Notes under the pieces: generated by a model | Databases searched by the model: none | The model's input: only the letters and a program-made list of their open reading frames with translations | Told to the model about the DNA's origin: nothing | Source of the DNA: Terrimesophilobacter sp044508495 | Lineage (GTDB): Bacteria; Actinomycetota; Actinomycetes; Actinomycetales; Microbacteriaceae | Assembly: GCA_044508495.1 (NCBI GenBank) | Contig: JBIQHP010000001.1 | Location: 16,613 to 80,612, forward strand | Direction: 5' to 3' | DNA: 64,000 nt | Shown here: positions 25,942-34,876 of the stretch, piece by piece | Numbering within the stretch: position 1 is the first letter of the stretch | Layout of the letters: the number at the start of each line of letters is the position of its first letter | Program-made: the position numbers and the translations under genes

Positions 25942-27425
25942 TGCGCCGGCGCGTGATCGCGACACCTCGGAGCGGGTGGGTCGATCCCGCCGTCGCGTTC
26001 TCGGCGCTGTGCCGTGGAGAGGGTCCGGCGTTCTGGCTGGACTCCGGCGTCGATGCCACCGAAGGGTGGAGCTATCTGGGCGTCGCCTCGCGCACCGTCG
26101 TGGCCTCGGTGCCCGACGACGCGGTGACCGAGTGGCCTTCCGGAGCGCGGTCGCGAACGACGATCCTCGAGTTCCTGCGCGCGGAGCAGGCGGCGGGGCT
26201 GGCGGAGGGCGGGGTGCCGGGCGACTGGGACCGGGGCGACTGGGACCCGGATGCCGCGGCCGGCCCCTTCCGGCTCGGCTGGGTCGGGTGGCTCGGCTAC
26301 GAGCTGCATGCGCAGACGATGGGAACCGGCCTCGGGCGCGTCTCGCGCCATCCGGATGCCGCCCTCATGCTCGTGGACCGCGCCCTCGCCTTCGACCACG
26401 CCGCGCGCACCGTCACGCTCCTCGCGCTCGAGGACACCGGCGCGGCCGACACCGGTACCGGCGCCGCCGGCACCGACGACACCCGCGCCGCCGAGCTCGC
26501 CGGCTGGCGCGACGCCGTCGATCGACTCCTCTCCCTACCGTTCGTGCGCGACTCTGGTCGTTCCGACGGGGCTCGTTCCGACGAGAATCGCGCACAAACG
26601 GTGGAGTGGAGATACTCGGACACCGAGTATCTCGCGATGATCGAGTCCTGCAAGGGCTCGATCGCCGCGGGCGACGCGTACCAGCTGTGCCTCACGACCG
26701 AGGCGCGGGTCGAGACGCATCCGGATCCCGTCGACACCTACCTCGCCCTGCGGGAGCTGAGCCCGAGCCACCACGGCGGGTTCGTCCGCATCGGCGGGGT
26801 GAGCCTCCTGAGCTCCTCGCCCGAGCAGTTCCTCTCGGTCGATCCCGACCGCGTCGTCGAATCGAGGCCCATCAAGGGGACCCGCCGGCGCGGCGCGACA
26901 TCCGCGGAGGACGCCGCGCTGCGCGAGGAGCTCCTGGCGAGCGACAAGGAACGCGCCGAGAACCTCATGATCGTCGACCTCATGCGCAATGACGTGGGGC
27001 GCATCAGCGTCGTCGGCAGCGTCACGGTTCCCGGGCTGCTCGAGGTCGAGACCTACGCCCAGGTGCACCAGCTCGTGAGCACGGTGCGCGGCACCCTCGC
27101 CGAGGGGCTCGATCCGGTGGATGCCGTGCCCGCCTGCTTCCCCGCCGGCTCGATGACGGGAGCCCCCAAGCGCGCCGCGATCCTCATCCTCGACGAGCTC
27201 GAGCGGCGTGCACGGGGGATCTACTCCGGCGCGTTCGGCTATTTCGGGCTGGACGGACGGATCGACCTCGCCATGGTCATCCGGAGCATCGTCCTCGACC
27301 CCGGCGGCGCGACGATCGGCGCCGGCGGCGGGATCACCGCCCTGTCGGTTCCGGGGGAGGAGCTCGAGGAGGTCCGGATCAAGGCTGCGGCGCTGTTGCG
27401 GGTGCTGGGCGCCGAGGTTCGCTAA
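25941..27425 (+). CDS. pabB: Aminodeoxychorismate synthase component I
   Basis: A 494-residue chorismate-utilising enzyme that makes 4-amino-4-deoxychorismate with a glutamine amidotransferase partner (not in this window). The C-terminal catalytic domain shows YQLCLTTEARVETHPDP, the ESRPIKGTRRRGAT motif, NLMIVDLMRNDVGRIS and PAGSMTGAPKRAAILILDEL, all diagnostic. Anthranilate synthase component I is the alternative; divergent pairing with pabC favours PabB. Between the N-terminal domain and the catalytic domain lie a Thr/Gly/Asp-rich repeat (DTGAADTGTG) and a 66-base in-frame palindromic insertion. Both add residues not expected in the family. Confidence 0.85.
   Translation: MRRRVIATPRSGWVDPAVAFSALCRGEGPAFWLDSGVDATEGWSYLGVASRTVVASVPDDAVTEWPSGARSRTTILEFLRAEQAAGLAEGGVPGDWDRGDWDPDAAAGPFRLGWVGWLGYELHAQTMGTGLGRVSRHPDAALMLVDRALAFDHAARTVTLLALEDTGAADTGTGAAGTDDTRAAELAGWRDAVDRLLSLPFVRDSGRSDGARSDENRAQTVEWRYSDTEYLAMIESCKGSIAAGDAYQLCLTTEARVETHPDPVDTYLALRELSPSHHGGFVRIGGVSLLSSSPEQFLSVDPDRVVESRPIKGTRRRGATSAEDAALREELLASDKERAENLMIVDLMRNDVGRISVVGSVTVPGLLEVETYAQVHQLVSTVRGTLAEGLDPVDAVPACFPAGSMTGAPKRAAILILDELERRARGIYSGAFGYFGLDGRIDLAMVIRSIVLDPGGATIGAGGGITALSVPGEELEEVRIKAAALLRVLGAEVR
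26537..26602. repeat. 66-base palindromic element in frame inside pabB
   Basis: The arms ACCGTTCGTGCGCGACTCT (26537-26555) and AGAATCGCGCACAAACGGT (26584-26602) are inverted repeats matching at 17 of 19 positions. Between them TCGTTCCGACG occurs twice as a direct repeat (26558 and 26573). The length is 22 codons, so the frame is kept; it adds VRDSGRSDGARSDENRAQT to the protein. Confidence 0.75.
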
Positions 27426-27510
27426 TCTGGTAGCTCGGGTCGCGGCGTGACTCACGCGCCGATCATCGATGGCGATCGCCCGCACCACCTCCGCACGAAG
27501 AGAGACTGCC

Positions 27511-30057
27511 GTGGCACACCAGCATGCCGATGACGCATCCGGATACGACGTCGCCCGCATCCAGGCGAAGTGGCAGGCGGTCTGGGACGAGCTCAAGCCC
27601 TTCAGCACGAGCGATCCGGAGGACACCCGGCCGCGCAAGTACGTCCTCGACATGTTCCCCTACCCCTCCGGTGATCTCCACATGGGGCACGCCGAGGCCT
27701 ACGCGCTCGGCGACATCATCGCGCGGTACTGGCGCCAGCAGGGCTTCAACGTCCTGCACCCGATCGGCTGGGACTCTTTCGGCCTGCCCGCGGAGAACGC
27801 GGCGATCAAGCGCGGGGCCGACCCGGTCAAGTGGACCTACGAGAACATCGAGCAGCAGAAGCGCTCGATGAAGCTGTACGCGCCGTCCTTCGACTGGGAT
27901 CGCGTGCTGCACACGAGCGACCCGGGGTTCTACAAGTGGAACCAGTGGCTGTTCCTCAAGATGTACGAGAAGGGCATCGCCTACCGCAAGGACTCCTGGG
28001 TGAACTGGTGCCCGAAGGACCAGACGGTGCTCGCGAACGAGCAGGTCGTCGACGGGCGCTGCGAGCGCTGCGGCACGGTCGCCGTCAAGAAGAAGCTCAC
28101 CCAGTGGTACCTCAAGATCACCGACTACGCCGACCGCCTGCTCGACGACCTCAACCAGCTCGAGGGGTCCTGGCCGTCCAAGGTCATCGCGATGCAGCGC
28201 AACTGGATCGGCCGCTCGGTGGGCGCCGACGTCGACTTCGCGATCGAGGGCCGCGACGAGCCTCTCACGGTCTTCACGACGCGGCCGGACACGCTCCACG
28301 GGGCGACCTTCATGGTCGTCGCCCCCGATTCCGACCTCGCGGCGGAGCTCGTCGCAGGGTCGACCCCGGAGGTGCAGGCGGCGTTCGCCGATTACCTCAC
28401 CGAGGTGCAGAAGAACACCGAGATCGAACGGCAGGATGCGGGCCGGGAGAAGACCGGCGTCTTCCTGGAGCGCTGGGCCGTCAATCCGGTCAACGGGGAG
28501 CGCGTGCCGATCTGGTCCGCGGACTACGTGCTCGCCGACTACGGGCACGGGGCGATCATGGCGGTGCCCGCCCACGACCAGCGCGACCTCGACTTCGCGC
28601 GGAAGTTCGGCCTGCCGGTGCGCGTGGTCGTCGACACGAACGCGCCCATCACCGGGGCCATCCCGGTCATCGCCGACGGCGCCGTGCCCGAGGAGCTGCC
28701 GCCGCTCGACCCCGCAGGCACGGGCGTCGCCCTCCACGGCGACGGGCGGATGATCAACTCCGGCCCGCTCGACGGCCTCAGCAAGGCGAACGCCATCTCG
28801 CGCATGATCGAGTTGCTCGAGGCCGAGGGCACGGGGCGCGCCGCGACGAACTTCCGGCTGCGCGACTGGCTCATCTCGCGCCAGCGCTTCTGGGGCACGC
28901 CCATCCCGATCGTCTACGCCGAGGACGGCGAGATCGTTCCGCTCCCCGAGGACCAGTTGCCGCTCGTGCTGCCCTCGACCGAGGGGCTCGACCTCGCGCC
29001 CAAGGGCACCTCGCCGCTCGGCGGCGCCGAGGAGTGGATGACGGTCGCGAATCCAATCGACGGCACCCCGGCGCGCCGCGACCCCGACACGATGGACACC
29101 TTCGTCGACAGCTCGTGGTACTTCCTGAGGTACCTGAACCCGAACGACGACACCCAGGCGTTCGACCCGGCGGAGGCGGAGAAGTGGGCGCCCGTCGACC
29201 AGTACGTCGGCGGGGTGACTCACGCCATCCTGCACCTGCTGTACGCGAGGTTCATCACCAAGGTGCTCTTCGACATGGGCTACATCACCTTCACCGAGCC
29301 CTTCAGCGCCCTGCTCAACCAGGGCATGGTGCTCATGGACGGCTCGGCGATGAGCAAGAGCAAGGGTAACCTCGTGCGCCTGAGCGACCAGCTCGAGGAG
29401 CACGGCGTCGACGCGGTGCGCCTCACGATGGCCTTCGCCGGCCCGCCCGAGGACGACATCGACTGGGCGGATGTCGCCCCGCACGCCTCGGCGAAGTTCC
29501 TCGCGCGCGCCTGGCGGCTCGCCCAGGACGTCACGAGCGCTCCGGACGTGGACTGGAAGACGGGAGACGTCGCCCTTCGCCGGGTGACCCACGGCTTCCT
29601 CGCGGACGCCCCCGGGCTCGTCGAGGCCTTCAAGTTCAACGTCGTCGTCGCCCGGATCATGGAGCTCGTCAACGCGACCCGCAAGGCGATCGACACCGGT
29701 GTGGGCGGAGCGGACGCCGCGGTGCGCGAGGCGACCGAGACGGTCGCGCTGGGATTGAGCCTCTTCGCGCCCTACACGGCCGAGGAGATGTGGGAGGCGC
29801 TCGGCTACCCGCCCACCATCGCGCTCTACGGCTGGCGGAAGGCGGACCCGGCGCTCCTCGTCTCGGAGTCGGTGACCTGCGTCGTGCAGGTCGACGGGAA
29901 GGTGCGCGATCGTCTCACGGTGGACCCGAGGATCGCACCCGACGAGGTGGAGCGGCTCGCCCGCGACCTCGCCTCGGTCAAGCGCACCGTCGGCGACCGC
30001 GAGATCGCGACCGTCGTCGTGCGGGCGCCGCGCCTCGTCAACGTCGTCACGCGCTGA
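27511..30057 (+). CDS. leuS: Leucyl-tRNA synthetase
   Basis: An 848-residue class-Ia synthetase that charges tRNA-Leu. The HIGH motif is DLHMGHAEAY, KMSKS is GSAMSKSKGN, the editing domain contains TTRPDTLHGATFMVV and MAVPAHDQRDLDFA, and the C-terminal anticodon-binding part is complete. Length is normal for bacterial LeuRS. The GTG at 27511 gives a short polar N-terminus like relatives and follows a purine-rich GAAGAGAG; an upstream ATG at 27469 is possible. The 85-base gap after pabB holds an imperfect hairpin (GGCGTGA/ACGCGCC) but no clear terminator. Confidence 0.96.
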   Translation: MAHQHADDASGYDVARIQAKWQAVWDELKPFSTSDPEDTRPRKYVLDMFPYPSGDLHMGHAEAYALGDIIARYWRQQGFNVLHPIGWDSFGLPAENAAIKRGADPVKWTYENIEQQKRSMKLYAPSFDWDRVLHTSDPGFYKWNQWLFLKMYEKGIAYRKDSWVNWCPKDQTVLANEQVVDGRCERCGTVAVKKKLTQWYLKITDYADRLLDDLNQLEGSWPSKVIAMQRNWIGRSVGADVDFAIEGRDEPLTVFTTRPDTLHGATFMVVAPDSDLAAELVAGSTPEVQAAFADYLTEVQKNTEIERQDAGREKTGVFLERWAVNPVNGERVPIWSADYVLADYGHGAIMAVPAHDQRDLDFARKFGLPVRVVVDTNAPITGAIPVIADGAVPEELPPLDPAGTGVALHGDGRMINSGPLDGLSKANAISRMIELLEAEGTGRAATNFRLRDWLISRQRFWGTPIPIVYAEDGEIVPLPEDQLPLVLPSTEGLDLAPKGTSPLGGAEEWMTVANPIDGTPARRDPDTMDTFVDSSWYFLRYLNPNDDTQAFDPAEAEKWAPVDQYVGGVTHAILHLLYARFITKVLFDMGYITFTEPFSALLNQGMVLMDGSAMSKSKGNLVRLSDQLEEHGVDAVRLTMAFAGPPEDDIDWADVAPHASAKFLARAWRLAQDVTSAPDVDWKTGDVALRRVTHGFLADAPGLVEAFKFNVVVARIMELVNATRKAIDTGVGGADAAVREATETVALGLSLFAPYTAEEMWEALGYPPTIALYGWRKADPALLVSESVTCVVQVDGKVRDRLTVDPRIAPDEVERLARDLASVKRTVGDREIATVVVRAPRLVNVVTR

Positions 30058-30153
30058 GCGGCCGCTCCCGTGCTCCGCTCCTCCACAGGGTTAGCGGAGC
30101 CGGGGACCGCGCGATGCCGGGCGTTCGGGCACCGGAGGAGAGGCACGCCCGGC

Positions 30154-30159
30154 TAGCCT
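30154..30159 (+). promoter_or_regulatory. -10 box of leaderless comEA transcript
   Basis: TAGCCT lies exactly six bases before the ATG at 30166. Confidence 0.5.
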
Positions 30160-30165
30160 CGGCGC

Positions 30166-30783
30166 ATGCCGCCGGCCGACCCTCTCGCTGCCTCGCGCAC
30201 CAGCCGGTTCCGGGTAGGACTCGGGGCCGCAGTCGTGCTGCTCCTCGTGGGCCTGGGGATCGCGGTGCTCGTGACGGGGCTCAGCGCGAACGCGGGGACC
30301 ACCACGGTCGTCCCCGCCCCGTCCCCCGGCCCCGTGGTTCCGACGACGGACGCCGGCGGCGGCGTCGCGATCTACGTGCACATCCTCGGGGCGGTCAACC
30401 GGCCGGGGCTCTACGCCCTCCGTGACGGCGACCGGGCGATCGACGCCGTCGCGGCGGCGGGTGGTTACGCCGGGGACGCCGACCGGCGGCAGCTCAACCT
30501 CGCGCGGTTCCTGAGCGATGGGGAGCAGATCTACGTGCCGCGCGAGGGCGAGGTTCCTGCGCCGCCGGGGGCGGCATCCGGTGTCGCCGGGGGCAAGGTC
30601 GACCTCAACACGGCGGATGCCGCGACGCTCGAGACGCTTCCGCGGGTCGGGCCGGCGCTCGCCGCGCGCATCCTCGCCTGGCGGGAGGCGAACGGCCGGT
30701 TCACCTCGGTCGAGGATCTTCTCGGGGTCTCCGGAATCGGCGAGAAGACCTTTGCGGGGCTCAGGGACCTCGTCACGATATGA
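30166..30783 (+). CDS. comEA: ComEA-like DNA-binding competence protein
   Basis: A 205-residue membrane-anchored DNA receptor for natural transformation. After a basic N-terminus come one transmembrane helix (VGLGAAVVLLLVGLGIAVLV) and a Thr/Pro-rich linker. An SLBB domain follows (VHILGAVNRPGLYALRDGDR), and then a helix-hairpin-helix domain (VDLNTADAATLETLPRVGPA and LLGVSGIGEKTFAGL). The layout matches Gram-positive ComEA. Its TGA overlaps the ATG of comEC. Confidence 0.92.
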   Translation: MPPADPLAASRTSRFRVGLGAAVVLLLVGLGIAVLVTGLSANAGTTTVVPAPSPGPVVPTTDAGGGVAIYVHILGAVNRPGLYALRDGDRAIDAVAAAGGYAGDADRRQLNLARFLSDGEQIYVPREGEVPAPPGAASGVAGGKVDLNTADAATLETLPRVGPALAARILAWREANGRFTSVEDLLGVSGIGEKTFAGLRDLVTI

Positions 30784-33182
30784 GCCTCGCGCCGGCGGAT
30801 GCAGGCCACGCACTCAGGGCGGATGCCCGGCTCGCGATTCCCGCCGTCGTGGGCTGGGTGCTCCTCGGCATCGTCATCGGCATCCCGGAGGCTCTCCTCC
30901 CCGTCGCGGTCGCGCTATGGACGATCGCCGCACTCTGCTGCGCCGCGGCGCTCGGGTCGCGGCGGGGTCGCCACACCCTCGCGGCCATGACGGTCGTGGC
31001 CGCCCTCGGCGCCCTGCTCCTGACGAGCGCGGCGGTGCATTCCTCGACGCGGAGGCCGGCCGCCCTGCTCGACGCCGCCGAGCACGGGAGGCACCTCAGT
31101 ATCGTCGCGGTGCTCGACGCCATGGTCGGGGCCGCCGGGCGGGATGAGCCCGCACCCGGTGCTCGATCCGGCCCGTTTCCGGTCACCATCACGGCCGCCG
31201 TCATCGGGCCCGCCCGCGTCGAGGGCATCCGCGTCCCCGCCCTGCTGTTCGGGACGGTGCCGGCGGGCGGGATCGGTACGGTGATCGAGGCATCCGGCAC
31301 CCTGACCGAGGCCGAGCCGGGGGAGCGAGTCGCCTTCCTCGTGTTCGCGAGGGGCGGCGTCGACATCGTGGGCGCCGCCCCGTGGTTCCTCGACTGGGCG
31401 AACGCCGTGCGCTCCGCGTTCCTCGCGGCGTCGAGCGCGCTTCCCGGCGACGGCGGGGCACTCCTGCCCGGGCTCGCGATCGGCGACACGAGTCGCGTCG
31501 GCGAGGGGCTCGACGCCGCGATGAAGGCGACCTCGCTCAGCCACCTCACCGCGGTCTCCGGTGCGAACTGCGCGGTCGTCGTCGGGCTCGTCATGCTCGG
31601 CGGCGCGGGTGCCGGCCTCTCCCGTCGCGCGCGTATCGCCGCTTCGCTCACCGTGCTCACGGCATTCGTCGTGCTCGTCACACCGGAGGCGAGCGTGCTG
31701 CGCGCAGCGGTCATGGTGGGGCTCGTGCTCGGCGCCCTCGTTGTCGGGCGACCGGCGAGGGGGTTGCCCGTGCTCTCGCTCGCGGTCGTCGTCCTGCTCG
31801 TCGTCGATCCGTGGCTCGCGAGGGAGTACGGCTTCATCCTCTCGGTCCTCGCGACCGGTCGGCTTCTCGTGCTCGCCGGGCCGCTCGCGACGCTTCTCGC
31901 CCGCCGGCTGCCGGCCTGGCTCGCCGTGCTCGTGTCGGTCCCGCTCGCTGCGCAGCTCGCCTGTCAGCCGGTCCTCATCCTGCTCAACCCGGCGGTGCCG
32001 GTCTACGGCGTCGTCGCGAACCTCCTGAGCGAGCCGGCGGCGCCGGTCGCGACGGTGCTCGGCCTCGCGGCCTGCGCCGTGCTCCCATTCCTCGAGCCGC
32101 TCGGGAGGGCCCTTGCGGCCATCGCCTGGCTTCCCTCCTCGTGGATCGCCGCCGTGGCGCGCTTCTTCTCCGAACTGCCGGGCGCGCAGGCGCCCTGGCT
32201 CCCCGGGGCGGCGGGCGCCGTCCTGCTCGCCGCCGTGACCGCGCTCGGGCTCGTCGCCGCCCTGCACCGTCGCGGGCGCCTGACCCGGATGCTCGCCTCG
32301 CTTCTCGTCGCATCGCTCGTGGCCTATGTCGCGTCGCTGCTCGGCCTCGGGATCGGCCGGCGGATGTCGTTGCCGCCCGACTGGCAGATCGCGGCCTGCG
32401 ACGTCGGGCAGGGCGACGCCGTGCTCGTTCGCAGCGCCGGGGAGGTCGCCCTCGTCGACACCGGTCCCGACCCGGCACTGCTCGCCGGATGCCTCGACGA
32501 GCTCGGGATCGGGCGCATCCAGCTGCTCGTGCTCAGCCACTACGACCAGGATCACGTGGGCGGCACTTCGGCCGTGCTGGGGATCGTGGACCGTGCGATC
32601 GTCGGGCCGGTCTCGGACGCGAGCGACACCGCCCTGCGCACGGCGCTCTCCGGCGCCGGGGCGCGGGTCGACGAGGTGGCCCGCGGCGCGGCCGGAACGC
32701 TCGGCGACCTGCGATGGGAGGCGCTCTGGCCGCCGGCCCGGCTCGCGGGCATCGAGCCGGGCAATGCCGCGAGCGTGACGGTGCGGTTCGAGGGCGCCGG
32801 CCGGTTCGAGGGCGCAGGCCGGTGCGAGCCCGCGTGCCTGAGCGCGCTCTTCCTCGGCGACCTCGGCGAGGAGGCGCAGTCGCGGATGCTCGGTCTCGCG
32901 AAGCCTGGGCCGGTCGACGTCGTCAAGGTCGCGCACCACGGCTCCGCGGACCAGAGCGAACGGCTCTACGCACGGCTGGCGGCACGGGTCGGGATCGTGA
33001 GCGCCGGCGCGGGGAACCGCTACGGGCATCCGACGGGCCGGCTGCTCGGAATCCTGGGGTCGGTGGGAACGACGATCGCCAGAACCGACCTGGAGGGCCT
33101 GCTCCTCGTCTCGTCCGGCGAGGGCGGCACGGTGCGCCTGTGGACCGAGCGCGAGCCCGTCCGTGACGTCGGCGCGCATTAG
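30780..33182 (+). CDS. comEC: ComEC/Rec2 competence channel protein
   Basis: An 800-residue membrane protein that forms the DNA uptake channel, with a metallo-beta-lactamase nuclease-like domain. The competence domain includes ATSLSHLTAVSGANCAVVVG and many helices. The beta-lactamase domain begins DVGQGDAVLVRSAGEVALVD and has LSHYDQDHVGGTSAVLG and KVAHHGSADQSERLY, the metal-binding motifs. A tandem RFEGAG hexapeptide repeat precedes FLGDLGEEAQ. Its TAG (33180-33182) lies within the TAGGCT -10 box assigned to holA. Confidence 0.92.
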   Translation: MSLAPADAGHALRADARLAIPAVVGWVLLGIVIGIPEALLPVAVALWTIAALCCAAALGSRRGRHTLAAMTVVAALGALLLTSAAVHSSTRRPAALLDAAEHGRHLSIVAVLDAMVGAAGRDEPAPGARSGPFPVTITAAVIGPARVEGIRVPALLFGTVPAGGIGTVIEASGTLTEAEPGERVAFLVFARGGVDIVGAAPWFLDWANAVRSAFLAASSALPGDGGALLPGLAIGDTSRVGEGLDAAMKATSLSHLTAVSGANCAVVVGLVMLGGAGAGLSRRARIAASLTVLTAFVVLVTPEASVLRAAVMVGLVLGALVVGRPARGLPVLSLAVVVLLVVDPWLAREYGFILSVLATGRLLVLAGPLATLLARRLPAWLAVLVSVPLAAQLACQPVLILLNPAVPVYGVVANLLSEPAAPVATVLGLAACAVLPFLEPLGRALAAIAWLPSSWIAAVARFFSELPGAQAPWLPGAAGAVLLAAVTALGLVAALHRRGRLTRMLASLLVASLVAYVASLLGLGIGRRMSLPPDWQIAACDVGQGDAVLVRSAGEVALVDTGPDPALLAGCLDELGIGRIQLLVLSHYDQDHVGGTSAVLGIVDRAIVGPVSDASDTALRTALSGAGARVDEVARGAAGTLGDLRWEALWPPARLAGIEPGNAASVTVRFEGAGRFEGAGRCEPACLSALFLGDLGEEAQSRMLGLAKPGPVDVVKVAHHGSADQSERLYARLAARVGIVSAGAGNRYGHPTGRLLGILGSVGTTIARTDLEGLLLVSSGEGGTVRLWTEREPVRDVGAH
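32784..32828 (+). repeat. Tandem 18-base repeat inside comEC
   Basis: Two 18-base units (32784-32801 and 32802-32819), identical except for one base, are followed by a partial third. They encode RFEGAG-RFEGAG-RCE, a loop expansion between strands of the beta-lactamase domain. Confidence 0.7.
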
Positions 33183-33185
33183 GCT
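33180..33185 (+). promoter_or_regulatory. -10 box of holA
   Basis: TAGGCT overlaps the comEC stop codon. At the usual six-base spacing transcription would start at 33192, the first base of the tandem array below. Confidence 0.4.
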
Positions 33186-33191
33186 GGGCCC

Positions 33192-33251
33192 ACGAGGCCA
33201 CAGCACGAGGCCACAGCACGAGGCCACAGCACGAGGCCACAGCACGAGGCC
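33192..33251 (+). repeat. 13-base tandem repeat in the holA leader
   Basis: ACGAGGCCACAGC occurs four times without interruption (33192-33243), followed by a partial fifth copy. The array fills the space between the holA -10 box and its SD (AGGGAGG) and would be transcribed as 5' leader. No ORF uses it. Confidence 0.85.
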
Positions 33252-33277
33252 CGAGGTGCGACACAGGGAGGTTGCGG

Positions 33278-34285
33278 ATGGCGGCAGGCAGCGCCGAGCG
33301 CATCCCGCAACTCGCCTGGGACAAGGTGCGCCCGGCCCCGGTCGTGCTCGTCTCCGGCACCGAGGAGTTCCTCGCCGAGCGGGCGATCGGTCTCCTGCGC
33401 GACATCCTGCGCGCCGAGGATGCCAGCCTCGAGGTGAGCGACATCGCCGCCGATGCCTATGCGCCGGGGGAGCTGGCGACCCTCGCGAGTCCGTCCCTTT
33501 TCGGCGAGCCGCGACTCGTGCGGGCGAGCGGCGTCGAGAAGTGCACGGACGCCTTCATCGCCGAGGTGCTCTCCTATCTCGAGTCCCCGGCGAGCGACTG
33601 CTATCTCGTGCTCCGGCACGCGGGGGGCGTTCGCGGCAAGAAGCTCCTCGACGCCCTGCGCGGCGGGCTCGGCGGCGGGATCGAGATCGCCTGTGCCGAG
33701 CTCAAGAAGGAGTCCGACAAGCTCGACTTCGTCGGGGCCGAGTTCCGGACGGCCGGGCGGCGCATCAGCGCGGGCGCCGTGCGGGCGCTCGTCGTCGCAT
33801 TCTCCGAGGATCTCGCCGAGCTCGCGGCGGCTTGCCGGCAGCTGCTCGCCGACGCGGGGGAGGAGATCACCGAGGCGACGGTCGAGCGGTACTACTCCGG
33901 CCGGGTCGAGACGAACGCGTTCCGGGTCGCCGATACGGCGATCGCCGGGCGGCACGGCGAGGCGCTCGTACTGCTGCGCCACGCCCTCGCCTCGGGCGCC
34001 GATCCGGTCCCCATCGTCGCGGCCTTCGCGAGCAAGCTGCGCACGATGGCGAAGGTGGCCGGTGCCCGCGGCAGCTCTGGCCAGCTCGCGCAGCAGTTCG
34101 GCCTCGCGCCGTGGCAGGTCGATCGCGCGAAGCGCGACCTCCAGGGCTGGACCGAGGAGGGTCTCGCCCGCGGCATCCAGCTGCTCGCCGAGACGGATGC
34201 CCAGGTCAAGGGCGGCGGGCGCGACCCGGTCTTCGCGCTCGAGCGCATGGTCAACGTCGTGAGCGCACGAGGCGTGCAGCCCTGA
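33278..34285 (+). CDS. holA: DNA polymerase III delta subunit
   Basis: A 335-residue clamp-loader delta subunit that opens the beta clamp. It opens with PAPVVLVSGTEEFLAERAIG, continues with LFGEPRLVRASGVEKC and ends with the helical collar domain (LRTMAKVAGARGSSGQLAQQ and QLLAETDAQVKGGGRDP). The ATG at 33278 is placed by the SD AGGGAGG six bases upstream; a TTG two codons earlier overlaps it. It follows comEC and precedes the convergent rpsT, the usual actinobacterial order. Confidence 0.9.
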   Translation: MAAGSAERIPQLAWDKVRPAPVVLVSGTEEFLAERAIGLLRDILRAEDASLEVSDIAADAYAPGELATLASPSLFGEPRLVRASGVEKCTDAFIAEVLSYLESPASDCYLVLRHAGGVRGKKLLDALRGGLGGGIEIACAELKKESDKLDFVGAEFRTAGRRISAGAVRALVVAFSEDLAELAAACRQLLADAGEEITEATVERYYSGRVETNAFRVADTAIAGRHGEALVLLRHALASGADPVPIVAAFASKLRTMAKVAGARGSSGQLAQQFGLAPWQVDRAKRDLQGWTEEGLARGIQLLAETDAQVKGGGRDPVFALERMVNVVSARGVQP

Positions 34286-34293
34286 GAGATGAA

Positions 34294-34324
34294 GAACACC
34301 CCGGTCGTCACGACCGGGGCGTTC
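34294..34324. terminator. Bidirectional terminator between holA and rpsT
   Basis: A long hairpin: GAAC, one mismatch, CCCCGGTCG, loop TCA, then CGACCGGGG and GTTC. It lies between convergent genes, so it can end both transcripts. Confidence 0.75.
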
Positions 34325-34342
34325 TCGACGGTATGGGACCGG

Positions 34343-34603
34343 CTACAGCGCGGCGACCTGCTTCGCGATCGACGACTTGCGGTTCGCGGCTTGGTTCTTG
34401 TGGATGACGCCCTTGCTCGCGGCCTTGTCGAGCTTGCGGGTCGCTACGACGAGCGACGCGGTCGCGGCCTTCTTGTCGCCGGCGACGATGGCCTCGCGGG
34501 TCGCGCGGATCGCAGTCTTGACCTCGCTCTTGACGGCCTTGTTGCGCTCGGTCGCCTTGCGGTTGGTGCCGATGCGCTTGATCTGCGACTTGATGTTTGC
34601 CAC
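34343..34603 (-). CDS. rpsT: 30S ribosomal protein S20
   Basis: An 86-residue, very basic small-subunit protein that binds 16S rRNA near its 5' domain. The opening MANIKSQIKRIGTNRKATER and the ending KNQAANRKSSIAKQVAAL are textbook S20. Length is normal. It is normally next to holA and lepA; here lepA is separated by the minus-strand island at 34877-37793. Confidence 0.96.
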   Translation of the reverse strand: MANIKSQIKRIGTNRKATERNKAVKSEVKTAIRATREAIVAGDKKAATASLVVATRKLDKAASKGVIHKNQAANRKSSIAKQVAAL

Positions 34604-34747
34604 GTGGGTAACCTTCTCGTTGTTCGGACAGCCTGGTTGCTCGTACAGTCAGGGGGGAGCAGCGGTCAGCGCCCGGTCGGGGCTGAGCGGCTGCGAATCG
34701 CGCCGCGATCCTCAATCACACGGACCTTGCGCGCAAGCCAAGAGGTA

Positions 34748-34777
34748 ACGATACCAGCCCGAGGTCGCATCCGGCAA
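34748..34777 (-). promoter_or_regulatory. Probable rpsT promoter
   Basis: On the minus strand TTGCCG (34777-34772) and TATCGT (34753-34748) are 18 bases apart, about 145 bases upstream of the rpsT start. The rest of the 34604-34876 gap shows a short palindrome (CTTGCGCGCAAG) and no supported gene. Confidence 0.5.
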
Positions 34778-34876
34778 TCGAGCGGTGGCTCATCGGAGAC
34801 CTCCGCTTCTGCGTGGTTCGACCTGCGCCAGTGGCGGGGGTTGCGCCCGTCTCTCCCGAGCCGCCGCCGCGGGACA

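Noticed and set aside
27426..27510. A leucine attenuator or T-box in front of leuS
   Set aside because: Only a weak hairpin is visible; there is no Leu-rich leader ORF and no T-box consensus.
33192..33251. Short tandem array as a CRISPR
   Set aside because: The 13-base units are contiguous with no spacers and no cas gene is nearby.
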